The notes under the pieces are model-generated. The model did no database searches. It was not told the origin of the DNA and saw only the letters and a program-made list of their open reading frames with translations. DNA of 50,110 nt from assembly GCF_001673635.1 (NCBI RefSeq), contig NZ_LZMH01000072.1, positions 1 through 50,110 on the forward strand, in the 5' to 3' direction. Position numbers and translations under genes: made by a program. This document shows positions 39,914 through 48,551 of the stretch, in pieces (position 1 is the stretch's first letter; every line of letters starts with the position of its first letter). The stretch comes from Mycobacterium asiaticum (lineage in GTDB: Bacteria > Actinomycetota > Actinomycetes > Mycobacteriales > Mycobacteriaceae).

Positions 39914-40774
39914 CTAGCTCGAACGCTCCACGAACGCCACCACAACGTCGCTGAAGGCATCGTTGTCGTCGCCCGCCGCGGTGTGCCCCGCCTTGGACAG
40001 TTCGACGAACTCCGCGCGCGGCACCTGGGTCAGGAAATGCTCCACGCCCTCGGGGCTGACGACGTCGGACAACTTGCCACGGATCAGCAGCACCGGGATG
40101 GACAGGTTGGCCGCGGCCTCCTCGAAGCCTTCGGTACGCAGCTCGGGGTCGTCGCCCGGTTTCGTCATGAACGCGGGGTCCCAGTGCCAGTACCAGCGCC
40201 CGTCGCGCAGGCGCAGGTTTTTCTTCAGACCCTCCGGGCTGCGCGGCTTGGTCCGGTGCGGTAGGTATGCGGCGACGGCGTCGGCGGCCTCGTCCAGCGA
40301 ATCGAACCCGTCGATGTTGGTCATCATGAATTCGCGGATACGCGCGCTGCCGTCCTTCTCGAACCGCGGGACCACGTCGACGAGCACCAGCTTGGTCACC
40401 TTGTCGGGGCCGGCCCGGTCCGCGACCAGGATGCCGGTCAATCCGCCCATGCTGGCTCCGATGATCACCACCGGCCGGCCGATCGCGTCCAGGACGTGCA
40501 TGACGTCGGCCGTCAGCGTCTCGACGTCGTAGTCGGCGTCCGGGGCGCGGTCGCTGTCACCGTGCCCGCGGGTGTCGATGGCGATGACGTGAAAGCCGTC
40601 GTCCGCCAGGATCTGCCCGGTGTTCTTCCAGGAGAAGCGATTCTGCCCGCCGCCATGCAGCATCAGGATGGTGGGGCGGTCGGCCGCGGTGGCCGCGCCG
40701 CGGTTCCATTCGTCGGCCACCAGGGTGATCGCCTCCACCCCGGCGAACTCGACCGTTTGTGGGCTGGTGCTCAT
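39914..40774 (-). CDS. bpoB: Alpha/beta hydrolase of BpoB type
   Basis: 286 residues; position matches Rv1123c, annotated as a non-haem peroxidase. The hydrolase triad is evident: Ser 108 in IGASMGGLTG, an Asp likely in IRGKLSDVVSPEG, and His in AGHTAAGDDND. The oxyanion motif LHGGGQNRFSW precedes it. In this family the peroxidase activity is a side reaction; a hydrolase acting on esters or lactones is more likely. ATG overlaps the TetR stop as ATGA. Last gene of the four-gene minus-strand operon. Confidence 0.88.
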   Translation of the reverse strand: MSTSPQTVEFAGVEAITLVADEWNRGAATAADRPTILMLHGGGQNRFSWKNTGQILADDGFHVIAIDTRGHGDSDRAPDADYDVETLTADVMHVLDAIGRPVVIIGASMGGLTGILVADRAGPDKVTKLVLVDVVPRFEKDGSARIREFMMTNIDGFDSLDEAADAVAAYLPHRTKPRSPEGLKKNLRLRDGRWYWHWDPAFMTKPGDDPELRTEGFEEAAANLSIPVLLIRGKLSDVVSPEGVEHFLTQVPRAEFVELSKAGHTAAGDDNDAFSDVVVAFVERSS

Positions 40775-41406
40775 GTGGTGAGCCTTTCGTTCGGTTGGGG
40801 GTGCTCATTGGTCAGGTACGCGGTGATGACTTCGACGAGCATCTGTCGGTCTCGGCTGCTGTCCAGCGGCTTGGGCCAGGTCAGCTGCAGTGCGACCATG
40901 CCGCGCACGGTGCTCCAGATCAGCTTGCCCAGGCGGGTCGCTTGCGCGGGCGCCAGGCCGGTCCCCAGGTGCTGGCCGATATCGGCCATCCGCGCCGACA
41001 TTGCCGCGAGATGCGCGTTGGCGGTCGCGGTGCGTGCGCTGCGGGTGGCGATCAGGATTTCCAGGGCCGCCATCGACGTCGGGCTGGAGAACGCCTGCCA
41101 CACCGCTTCGACGACGAAGGCGGGACGGTCCTCGGGTGCGATCTGCGCCGCTCGGCCCGGCAGCTCATCGAGCGTGTCGAGCAGTTCCGCAAATCCCTTG
41201 TCTACCACGGCCATCAGGATTCCGTGCAGATCGCCGAAGTGGTATTGAACTGCACCCCAAGTCATTCCGGCGCGCTCAGCGATCTGCCTGATGCTGGGCG
41301 GGGCGAATCCCTCCTGCAGCACGTAGCGCACCGTTTCGTCGATGACCGCCTGGCGGCTGCGCTCGGCGCGGGCCTGGGTTCCACCGGCCGGCCTGCGCGC
41401 CCTCAC
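40771..41406 (-). CDS. TetR-family transcriptional regulator
   Basis: 211 residues from a GTG overlapping the stop of the DapB-like gene as GTGA; the longer frame upstream is antisense to that gene. The helix-turn-helix is SIRQIAERAGMTWGAVQYHFGDLHGILMAVVDKGF (~35-70). The ligand domain contains WQAFSSPTSMAALEILIATRSAR, seen also in the TetR remnant at 29126-29311. Being embedded in the operon between enzyme genes, it probably autoregulates it. The 16-base palindrome at 43379-43394 before the first gene is a candidate operator. Confidence 0.88.
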   Translation of the reverse strand: MRARRPAGGTQARAERSRQAVIDETVRYVLQEGFAPPSIRQIAERAGMTWGAVQYHFGDLHGILMAVVDKGFAELLDTLDELPGRAAQIAPEDRPAFVVEAVWQAFSSPTSMAALEILIATRSARTATANAHLAAMSARMADIGQHLGTGLAPAQATRLGKLIWSTVRGMVALQLTWPKPLDSSRDRQMLVEVITAYLTNEHPQPNERLTT

Positions 41407-42473
41407 CGCATCACGCCGTGCAGGTGATCGAGCGGCCGGAGGTCGTGGGCGGCCAGTATCCCGCTGGGTGCGCGACACACCGCCTCGATGAGGTTCACCA
41501 CCCGCGCCGCCGTGGCGATGACGCCGCCCTGGTTGTGATCGATGTGCCCGCCCAGGTGGGTGTTGATCTCGACGCCCGGAGTGCCTTCGACGACCACCCG
41601 GTGCACCCCGGGCCGGCCGTCCGGCGGGTACGCCCAGTCCGGCGCGGCCGTCGTACCGAGTCGGTTGACGTGCTCCATCGTGATCACCGTCCTGCCGTCG
41701 CGGATACCGTCGACGCCGAACCGGACCGCGGCGACCTGTCCGGGATCGACGTGCATCATCACGCAATCGATCGGCTCGGGCGTCACCCACTTTTCGCACC
41801 GCTCCCGCACCTCGTCGAGTTCTACGCCGAGGTCCTGCGCCAGGCTGCGGACCTGGACGCCCCACATCGAGGTGAGCACGCCGGGCGCGAACATGACCGG
41901 CGTGTGATCCGGTGACGTACCGAAACCGAAACTGACACCGGTGAATTCAGCGTCGTCGTAGCTGGCGTAGTCACAGATCTCTTGCACCGTGATGCTGGTC
42001 GCGCGTTCGGCCAGGCTCAGCGCGGTGTACGCCAGGGTGTCGCCGGAGAAACCGGGATCGACACCGTTGATGTAGAGCGTCGCATCACCTTCGGTGCAGG
42101 CCCGCTGCAATGGTTCCCGCAACCAGTCGCCGGCCTGCTCGGGTGCCACCATCCACACGAACGAGGAGCCGACCACGTTGGTACCCGCCCGCAGAAAGCC
42201 GGCGATCTCCTTGATGGCTTCCTTGGGCCGGGTCTCGGCCTGCGACGTGTAGACCACACAGTCAGCCCCCAGTGCCCGTAGAGCTTCGACGTCGTCGGTG
42301 GCCAGCACACCGGTCGGCGTGGACAGCCCGCACAACTCCGCGGCATCGCGTCCCACCTTGGCGGGGCTGGATGCATGCACACCGACCAACTCCAGGTCTT
42401 CGCGCTCGATCAGCATCCGCAACGCGTGCCGGCCGACGTTGCCCGTCGAATACTGAATGACCCTGCGGCTCAT
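41403..42473 (-). CDS. DapB-like NAD(P)-dependent reductase/dehydrogenase
   Basis: 356 residues. N-terminal Rossmann start VIQYSTGNVGRHALRMLIEREDLELVGVHASSPAKVGRDAAELCG, the pattern of the dihydrodipicolinate-reductase-like group that includes 2,4-diaminopentanoate dehydrogenase. Other landmarks are DCVVYTSQAETRPKEAI, GVDPGFSGDTL and a C-terminal LGGHIDHNQGGVIATAARVVNLI. This is not the lysine-pathway DapB, which is ~245 residues; many actinobacterial copies sit in catabolic or modification clusters with unknown substrates. It starts 33 bases after the SDR gene and overlaps the TetR start. Confidence 0.82.
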   Translation of the reverse strand: MSRRVIQYSTGNVGRHALRMLIEREDLELVGVHASSPAKVGRDAAELCGLSTPTGVLATDDVEALRALGADCVVYTSQAETRPKEAIKEIAGFLRAGTNVVGSSFVWMVAPEQAGDWLREPLQRACTEGDATLYINGVDPGFSGDTLAYTALSLAERATSITVQEICDYASYDDAEFTGVSFGFGTSPDHTPVMFAPGVLTSMWGVQVRSLAQDLGVELDEVRERCEKWVTPEPIDCVMMHVDPGQVAAVRFGVDGIRDGRTVITMEHVNRLGTTAAPDWAYPPDGRPGVHRVVVEGTPGVEINTHLGGHIDHNQGGVIATAARVVNLIEAVCRAPSGILAAHDLRPLDHLHGVMR

Positions 42474-42506
42474 ATCAATACCTCGCAGTAGGTCATAACG
42501 ATCTCC

Positions 42507-43370
42507 TCACATCAGGTCCGTGATGGTCTTGAGGCCCGCTTCGTACAGCACGCCCGGCAGCATGCCGCCGTCGATCTCGATGGTGGTGCCGTTGATGTAA
42601 TCGGCTGTTCCCGAAGCCAGAAAGACGACCGTCCGGCCGACTTCGGCGGGTTCACCGCCGCGCTGCATCGGCACTTTGGCGAAATACTCGGTGCCGGTCG
42701 GGTCGTCCTTGTTGAGCACGAATGCGCGAAAGTTGTCGGTGATTGTCGGACCCAGGGCCACGCAGTTGACCCGCACCTTGGGACCCCATTCCTGGGCGAG
42801 TGAGCGGGTCATGTGGTTCAGCCCGGCCTTGGCGGCCCCATAGGAGACCAGCGTGGGTGACCCCGCCGGGTGACTGGCACCGCTGGAGATGTTGACGATG
42901 CAACCGGTGCCGTCCTGCGTCTTCATCTGCCGATAAGCGCGGATTGCGAACCACAGCGGGCTGATCAGGTTCATCTGCACCGCGAAGGCGTGGAACAACG
43001 CGGTGCGTTCGAAGTCGTCGGCGCTGCGCGGTGTTCCCTGCAGCCGTTGCACCAGCTCGGGGATGTCGTCGACGTGTGGTGCCGGGACCGTGCCACCGGC
43101 GTTGTTGACCAGGATGTCGATCCGGCCGTAGTGGTCGGCGACCTCTTGTACCAGAGCGTCGATCGCGTGGTAATCGCCTTGGTCACATACCATTTGAGCG
43201 CTGCGTTGCACCCACCGCGGATCCGACTCGACGCCGGGCAGCGCGTCAAGGGGTGTGCGCGAACAGCCGATCACGGTGGCCCCCGCCCGCAGCAATTCGT
43301 GCGCAATGCCGACGCCGACCCCACGGCTGGTTCCGGTGACGACGGCGACTTTGCCGTCAAGTGAGCCCAC
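42507..43370 (-). CDS. Short-chain dehydrogenase/reductase
   Basis: 287 residues from the GTG at 43370 (MGSLDGKVAVVTGTSRGVGVG); the longer frame to 43511 has no SDR homology before this point. Classical SDR motifs: cofactor TGTSRGVG, NNAGG in DILVNNAGG, catalytic Ser in NISSGASHPAG and Tyr/Lys in YGAAKAG. The C-terminal end IDGGMLPG is typical of the family. About 25 residues are inserted after NNAGG (PELVQRLQGTPRSADDF). First gene of the operon leading to bpoB. Confidence 0.88.
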   Translation of the reverse strand: MGSLDGKVAVVTGTSRGVGVGIAHELLRAGATVIGCSRTPLDALPGVESDPRWVQRSAQMVCDQGDYHAIDALVQEVADHYGRIDILVNNAGGTVPAPHVDDIPELVQRLQGTPRSADDFERTALFHAFAVQMNLISPLWFAIRAYRQMKTQDGTGCIVNISSGASHPAGSPTLVSYGAAKAGLNHMTRSLAQEWGPKVRVNCVALGPTITDNFRAFVLNKDDPTGTEYFAKVPMQRGGEPAEVGRTVVFLASGTADYINGTTIEIDGGMLPGVLYEAGLKTITDLM

Positions 43371-43378
43371 CGTTGGAT

Positions 43379-43394
43379 GATTACACTTGTAATC
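43379..43394. promoter_or_regulatory. Operator-like inverted repeat before the SDR operon
   Basis: GATTAC-ACTT-GTAATC, 6-bp perfect arms around a 4-base centre, eight bases upstream of the SDR GTG and inside the divergent region with the VOC gene. TetR-type sites often look like this, and the operon encodes a TetR. Confidence 0.55.
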
Positions 43395-43473
43395 TTTTTC
43401 GGCAAGCGCCGATGAGTTTCCGATGCCGCCACGGTCTGCCCCTGTGACAGACCAGACGACAAAGGAGGCGCCA

Positions 43474-43947
43474 ATGCCGACGATCACCCCCTCACTGTGG
43501 TTCGACAACAACCTGGAAGACGCGGCGGAGTTCTATACCTCGGTGTTTCCGAACTCCTACGTCGAGGGATACACCCGCTACACCGAAGTCGGGCCGGGTG
43601 AGCCGGGTTCGGTCGCGTTCGGGTCGTTCGTGCTGGACGGTGTCCGGTTCATCGGGCTCAACGGCGGTCCGGTGTTCACCTTCGACGAAGCCGTGTCCTT
43701 CACCGTCGACTGCAAAGATCAAGACGAGGTCGACTACTACTGGAACCGGCTCGTCGACGGCGGGACGGAATCGGAGTGCGGCTGGCTCAAAGACCGCTTC
43801 GGCCTGAGCTGGCAGATTGTGCCTGCCCGACTGATGGAATTGGTCAACGATCCGGATCCCGCCCGGGCGGCCGCGGCCACCAAGGCGATGCACGGCATGA
43901 GCAAGATCATCATCGCCGATCTCGAGCAGGCGGTCGCCCAAGTCTGA
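43474..43947 (+). CDS. PhnB/3-demethylubiquinone-methyltransferase-like VOC protein
   Basis: 157 residues from an ATG with AAAGGAGG six bases upstream. The sequence TITPSLWFDNNLEDAAEFYTSVFPNSYVEGYTRYTEVGPGEPGSVAFGSFVLDGVRFIGLNGGP is typical of the PF06983 family, and WNRLVDGGTESECGWLKDRFGLSWQIVPARL is its second half. Despite the historical name these are VOC-fold proteins, not methyltransferases. Function is unknown. Divergent from the SDR operon across the GATTAC/GTAATC site. Confidence 0.87.
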   Translation: MPTITPSLWFDNNLEDAAEFYTSVFPNSYVEGYTRYTEVGPGEPGSVAFGSFVLDGVRFIGLNGGPVFTFDEAVSFTVDCKDQDEVDYYWNRLVDGGTESECGWLKDRFGLSWQIVPARLMELVNDPDPARAAAATKAMHGMSKIIIADLEQAVAQV

Positions 43948-44050
43948 GCTGTTCTGCCTGGTAGGCGAGGCCGGCCGAGGCCGCCCTTCCTTGTCCCGTT
44001 GACGGCCGGTTACGTTGGACTGGTCGAGCAAACGGCGAACAGGAGTCGAG

Positions 44051-44956
44051 TTGTCTGAACCAGGCTGGATCGACGTGAAAGGCCCCAACGGCGACCTGAA
44101 GGCGCTCACCTGGGGACCGGGCGACGCCCCGATCGCCTTGTGTCTGCACGGATTTCCCGACACCGCATACGGGTGGCGCAAACTCGCGCCGCGTCTTGCC
44201 GAATCCGGTTGGCGGGTCGTCGCGCCGTTCATGCGCGGCTACGCGCCGTCGGACATTCCGGTCGACGGGAGCTACCACATCGGGGCGCTGATGGACGATG
44301 CGCTGCGGGTGCGGGCGGCGGCGGGTGGCACCGACCGCGACGTGATCATCGGCCATGACTGGGGGGCCATCGCTGCGACGGGCCTGGCGGCGATGCCGCA
44401 AAGCCCGTTCGCCAAAGCGGTGATCATGTCGGTGCCGCCGTCGGGGGCGTTCCGGCCGCGGGGCGGGGTGTCCGATCGCGGCCGGTTGGCCCGCGAGTTG
44501 GCGCGTCAGGTGCTGCGCAGTTGGTACATCAGCTACTTCCAATTGCCCTTCCTGCCGGAGCGGTCCGCGTCGTGGGTGGTGCCGCTGCTGTGGCGGCGCT
44601 GGTCCCCGGGCTACCGGGCCGACGAGGATCTGCGCCACGTCGACGCCGCGATCGGGACGCCGGAGAGTTGGCGCGCGGCGCTGGGCCCGTACCGGGCCAC
44701 GATCCGCAACACCCGGCCGCCGGCACAGTATGCGGAGCTGCACCGCTACTGGACGGAGCCGCCGCAGCTGTCGACGTTGTACCTGCACGGTCAAGACGAC
44801 GGCTGCATGACGGCAGCATTCACGCACTGGGTGGAGCCGATATTGCCTGCGGGCAGCGAGGTTTCGGTCGTCTCGCATGCCGGGCACTTCCTTCAGCTCG
44901 AACAGCCGGACAAGGTCGCCAACCTGGTTCTGACCTTCGTCGGTTCGCCCCGCTGA
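44051..44956 (+). CDS. ephC: Epoxide hydrolase EphC
   Basis: 301 residues from a TTG with AGGAG five bases upstream (44041-44045); the frame extends to another TTG at 44015. Alpha/beta hydrolase that opens epoxides through an ester intermediate on Asp. Oxyanion motif CLHGFPDTAYGW (H33), nucleophile Asp103 in IIGHDWGAIAA, and His in HAGHFLQLEQPDKV near the C-terminus. The cap region contains SWYISYFQLPFLPE and the expected Tyr candidates. Matches Rv1124. The next gene begins one base after its stop. Confidence 0.93.
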   Translation: MSEPGWIDVKGPNGDLKALTWGPGDAPIALCLHGFPDTAYGWRKLAPRLAESGWRVVAPFMRGYAPSDIPVDGSYHIGALMDDALRVRAAAGGTDRDVIIGHDWGAIAATGLAAMPQSPFAKAVIMSVPPSGAFRPRGGVSDRGRLARELARQVLRSWYISYFQLPFLPERSASWVVPLLWRRWSPGYRADEDLRHVDAAIGTPESWRAALGPYRATIRNTRPPAQYAELHRYWTEPPQLSTLYLHGQDDGCMTAAFTHWVEPILPAGSEVSVVSHAGHFLQLEQPDKVANLVLTFVGSPR

Positions 44957-44957
44957 G

Positions 44958-46202
44958 GTGGTGGCCGGGCACCGCATGGCAGCCGTCGACGCCCAGTTCT
45001 ACTGGATGTCGGCCAAGGTTCCCAGCGACCAGTTCCTGCTGTATGCGTTCGACGGTGAACCCGATGACCTGGACTCGGCGCTCGACCGCGTTCGCGGACG
45101 GGCGCGCGCCTGCGCAGATCTGAGCATGCGAGTCGCCGATGACTGCGCGGCCCGTTATCCGCGGTGGGTTCCCACCCCGGCCGAGCCGGATCAGATAGTC
45201 CGCCAGGAGTTGACCGACGACGGCTGGGACGGGTGTCTGGCCGCGGTGGCCGGCCTGGCCGCCCGCCAGTTGGATATCCGCCAGATGGCGTGGCGGCTGC
45301 ACGTTTTCACGCCGGTGCACGCCATTCCGGGGGTGTCCCGACCCGGTACGGTCGCGGTGCTGCAGGTCGCGCACGCGTTGGGGGACGGCGCCCGGGCGTC
45401 GGCCATGGCGGCTTGGCTGTTCGGCCGTCCGGCGCCGGTACCCACGGTCGCCGCGACGCGGGCCGGGTTTCCGCCCCGGTTGGCGGTTGCGGCGGCGCGT
45501 GCCCACCGCCGACTGGTGCGCGATACCGAGGCGGGACTGGTACCTCATGGGGTTGGGCTGCGGCCGCTGGTGGCCACGAATGCCCGGCCTGGCGCCGACC
45601 GTGCGGTGCGCACGCTGGTGCGGCGGCGCGGGCAGATACCGGGTCCCACGGTCACGGTCGGGGTGCTGGCCAGAGTGGCCGAGGCGCTGGCGGAATGGCT
45701 TGGTGGCGAGGTGGATTCGCTGGGCGCCGAGGTGCCGATGGTCAAACCCGGGCCGCCGCTGGCATACAACCATTTCGGCAACGCCGTCGTGGGGTTGTAC
45801 CCGGGTCTGCCGCGTGCTGAGCGTATGAATCGGATCGCCGGTGACCTCGCCGATGCCCGCCGCCGGTTCGAGCATCCCGCGACCCGGGCCAGCGACCGGG
45901 CTTTCGCCGCGGTGCCCGCGGCGTTGCTGCGTTGGGGTGTATCGCATTTCGACCCCGATATTCGTCCGGCACAGGTGGCCGGCAATACGGTGGTGTCCAG
46001 CGTGTACCGCGGAGTGGACGACCTGCGTTTCGGTGGCGCTCCGGTGACGCTCACCGCCGGGTATCCCGCACTGTCGAGCGTGATGGGCCTTACCCACGGG
46101 GTGCACGGCATCGGCGACACGGTGGCGATCAGCGTGCACGCCGCACGATCGGCGGTGCCCGATATCGACGGCTATCTGCGGGTATTGGACGCGGCGTTGT
46201 AA
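44958..46202 (+). CDS. WS/DGAT-like acyltransferase-fold protein (Rv1125-like)
   Basis: 414 residues from a GTG one base after ephC; an ATG at 44976 (MAAVDAQFYWMSAKVPSDQFLLYAF) begins closer to the usual WS/DGAT start (DAQF). The fold resembles wax-ester synthase/diacylglycerol acyltransferases: an N-terminal DAQF, and AHALGDGARASAMAAWL, where the HHxxxDG motif has degenerated to a single HALGDG. C-terminal segments (YNHFGNAVVGLYPGLP; AGNTVVSSVYRGVDDLRFGGAPV) match the second half. The loss of one catalytic His means activity cannot be assumed. No function is known for Rv1125. Convergent with the Rv1126c-like gene, one base apart. Confidence 0.75.
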   Translation: MVAGHRMAAVDAQFYWMSAKVPSDQFLLYAFDGEPDDLDSALDRVRGRARACADLSMRVADDCAARYPRWVPTPAEPDQIVRQELTDDGWDGCLAAVAGLAARQLDIRQMAWRLHVFTPVHAIPGVSRPGTVAVLQVAHALGDGARASAMAAWLFGRPAPVPTVAATRAGFPPRLAVAAARAHRRLVRDTEAGLVPHGVGLRPLVATNARPGADRAVRTLVRRRGQIPGPTVTVGVLARVAEALAEWLGGEVDSLGAEVPMVKPGPPLAYNHFGNAVVGLYPGLPRAERMNRIAGDLADARRRFEHPATRASDRAFAAVPAALLRWGVSHFDPDIRPAQVAGNTVVSSVYRGVDDLRFGGAPVTLTAGYPALSSVMGLTHGVHGIGDTVAISVHAARSAVPDIDGYLRVLDAAL

Positions 46203-46203
46203 C

Positions 46204-46809
46204 TCACTGTGCGTCACCCGATCTGGCGGCCTCTTCGCGAGTCAACCCGACGGCCAGAATCAGTTCCTCATGCAACTCGAACCACACGGTGTGGTAGGAA
46301 TCGATGAGCGGCCTTGTCAACCAGGTGGTTTCGCCGCCCTTCACCTTGTCCAGGGCCGCGCTCAACTTGGTCGGATAGCCGGCCAGCCTCGGCAGTTGCG
46401 CCGTCACCGTTGCGATGATCGGCAACACTCGCTGGTGTACGGCGTCGAGGCGGGCCAGCACCGCGGCGTCGTATGCCGCGTCCTCGTGACTGTTCGGTTG
46501 GCCGTCCCGGAGTTGCCAGTCGGTGACCAGCGCCTTGAAATCAGCATTCACCGAATGGAATTCGTCATATGCGGTGACCAGCACGACCGAATCGGCACCC
46601 TGGCGTTCGGCGGTGAGCAACTCGGCAAGCCGGGCGCGGCCCTCAGCGGTGATCCGCACGGTGGGGCCCTCGACAAGTAACCCGGCGGCGGCCAGTTGGC
46701 GAACCCTCTCGGCCACCGCGGTCTCGTCGGCGGCCAGGGTAGCGGCCAGGTCGGTCAGGCGCACCCGGCCTTTCAACCGGACCGCCTGCAGCACGCAGAG
46801 CTCGCTCAC
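46204..46809 (-). CDS. Winged-helix-type protein paired with ppdK (Rv1126c-like)
   Basis: 201 residues from a GTG overlapping the ppdK stop as GTGA, the same length as I recall for Rv1126c. Residues ~1-65 look like a winged helix (LQAVRLKGRVRLTDLAATLAADETAVAERVRQLAAAGLLVEGPTVRITAEGRARL). The rest is helical with no enzyme motif (YDEFHSVNADFKALVTDWQLRDGQPNSHEDAAYDAAV; ETTWLTRPLIDSYHTVWFELHEELI). Its fixed linkage to ppdK suggests that it regulates, or is a partner of, that protein. Confidence 0.82.
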   Translation of the reverse strand: MSELCVLQAVRLKGRVRLTDLAATLAADETAVAERVRQLAAAGLLVEGPTVRITAEGRARLAELLTAERQGADSVVLVTAYDEFHSVNADFKALVTDWQLRDGQPNSHEDAAYDAAVLARLDAVHQRVLPIIATVTAQLPRLAGYPTKLSAALDKVKGGETTWLTRPLIDSYHTVWFELHEELILAVGLTREEAARSGDAQ

Positions 46810-48437
46810 CGCTCGGCCTTCGCGCGGATCGCATGCAACATGGTGATAAGTGGTGCGGGCGAGACAACGTCGGTGTGCCCGGCTTTCAGCGCCGCGCGCG
46901 CCGCCGCCTCCGACGCGTCTTCCAGCTTGGGATGGTCGCCACTCGGATGCGCGCGCAGTGGGCTGACGGCCATCGCGATGTCGGCCAACTCGCGCAACTC
47001 CGGCGTGTCGTCCGGCGACCATGCGGTGGAGTACAGGATGCCTTGCCGCACTTCACCTTCGTAGCCGTCCACGGTGATCTGCTTGCCGGCCAATGCCGCG
47101 GCGACCCCATGGCCGCAGCCCACGACGGCGACCCGGCCGAGTTCGCGGCTGACCACCGCCGCGTGGCTTGCGGCCCCGCCGACCTCGGTGACGATGCCTT
47201 GTGCGGCCAGCATTCCCAGGACGTCCTCGGGTCTGGTGTGGTCGCGCACCAGGATTACCGGCTCGCCCCGGTCGGCTGCGTCCAGTGCCTCATCGACATC
47301 GGTGTATGCCGTGCCGGTCGCGATACCCGGGCAGGCGGGCAGACCCTTGGCCAACAGTGGTGCCGCCAAGCGACTTTCGGGCTCCAAGGCGGGCTGCAGC
47401 ACCGCCTGGACGTCGATCGGAGTGACACGGCGCAGTGTCTCGGTGTCGTCGATGAGGCCTTCCCGGCGCAGCTGCAGTGCCAACCGAACCGCGGCGTGCG
47501 CCGAGCGCTCGGCGCTGCGCGTTTGTAGCAGCCACAATTTGGCGTCCTCGACGGTGAATTCGATTTCCTGCACGTCGGCGTTGAGCCGCTCGAGGTGTCG
47601 GGCGGCGGCCATCAACTCTTCGTAGACGGCCGGCAGCTCGGCGCGCAGCGCGGCGATCGGTTCCACGTCGACGAGGCCGGACACCACATCGTCGCCCTGG
47701 CCCCCGGGTAGCCACTCGCCGAAAGGCTCGTCGACGCCGGTGATCGGATTGCGAGACGACAGCACGCCGGCACCGGACTTCGGCACGTGGTTGCCGAACA
47801 CCATCGCCTGGACCACCACCGCCGTGCCGCTTCGGTCGTCGAGGCCGTGGTGTTCGCGGTAGGCGATGGCGCGGGGCGAATTCCACGACGCGAACACGGC
47901 TTCGATGCCCGCCCGAAGTTGAGCGTATGGATCGGGAGGGGGTTCCGGGCCGGCGTCGTCGCCCGACAGGGCGCGCCGGTAGAGCCGGCCGAACCGGCGG
48001 CGGGTGTCGTTGGCGAACTCGGTGGTGGTGGCCGCGGCCAGCGCCTGTACGACGGCGTCGTTGATACCCAGGTCCAGGATCGTGTCCATCATTCCGGGCA
48101 TCGACTGGGTGGCGCCCGAACGCACGCTGACCAGAAGCGGGCGCGGACCTCGCCCGAACGTGCGGGCGGTTTGGTCTTCCAGCCAGCGCATCCCGTTCAG
48201 GACGTGCTCCCAGATCGCGTCGATCGTCGGTCCCGGCTCGGCGAGATAACGCAGCCCGACTTCGGTGGTTATGCAGAACGCGGGAGGTACCGGCAAATTG
48301 TGACGGCGCATGGCGTCGATGCCATGGCCCTTGTTGCCCAGGATCTCTCGTGGCAGCTGTGCCCGGCCGTCAAGAAACACCACGGGGTCGCCCAGGGTGC
48401 CTGCTGAGGGGGCATGGCGTCGCGCGAGACGAGCCAT
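46806..48437 (-). CDS. ppdK: Pyruvate phosphate dikinase-like protein lacking the PEP barrel
   Basis: 543 residues from ATG 48437. N-terminal ATP-grasp part: GNKGHGIDAMRRHNLPVPPAFCITTEVGLRYL, LLVSVRSGATQSMPGMMDTILDLG, VVVQAMVFGN, and LLQTRSAERSAHAAVRLALQL. The phosphohistidine domain has its catalytic His in EVGGAASHAAVVSRELGRVAVVGCG. A complete PPDK is ~870 residues with a C-terminal PEP/pyruvate TIM barrel; none is present here, as in M. tuberculosis Rv1127c. The phosphohistidine must therefore act on another acceptor or on a partner protein. The short Ala-rich C-terminus and the overlapping Rv1126c-like gene suggest a different final step. Confidence 0.9.
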   Translation of the reverse strand: MARLARRHAPSAGTLGDPVVFLDGRAQLPREILGNKGHGIDAMRRHNLPVPPAFCITTEVGLRYLAEPGPTIDAIWEHVLNGMRWLEDQTARTFGRGPRPLLVSVRSGATQSMPGMMDTILDLGINDAVVQALAAATTTEFANDTRRRFGRLYRRALSGDDAGPEPPPDPYAQLRAGIEAVFASWNSPRAIAYREHHGLDDRSGTAVVVQAMVFGNHVPKSGAGVLSSRNPITGVDEPFGEWLPGGQGDDVVSGLVDVEPIAALRAELPAVYEELMAAARHLERLNADVQEIEFTVEDAKLWLLQTRSAERSAHAAVRLALQLRREGLIDDTETLRRVTPIDVQAVLQPALEPESRLAAPLLAKGLPACPGIATGTAYTDVDEALDAADRGEPVILVRDHTRPEDVLGMLAAQGIVTEVGGAASHAAVVSRELGRVAVVGCGHGVAAALAGKQITVDGYEGEVRQGILYSTAWSPDDTPELRELADIAMAVSPLRAHPSGDHPKLEDASEAAARAALKAGHTDVVSPAPLITMLHAIRAKAER

Positions 48438-48538
48438 CCTTGCACCCCCTGGTCATTGCCGGAACGCCTGCAATGGTCCCACACGGGTGGCCAGGCCCGG
48501 CCGCTCCGCCGCTGCTGTTACAGCTATGCCCGATGCTC

Positions 48539-48544
48539 TAGTTT
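48539..48544 (+). promoter_or_regulatory. -10 box of the DoxX-family gene
   Basis: TAGTTT ends seven bases before the ATG at 48552, so the longer frame to 48414 is ruled out as the start. Confidence 0.6.
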
Positions 48545-48551
48545 TGACGCT

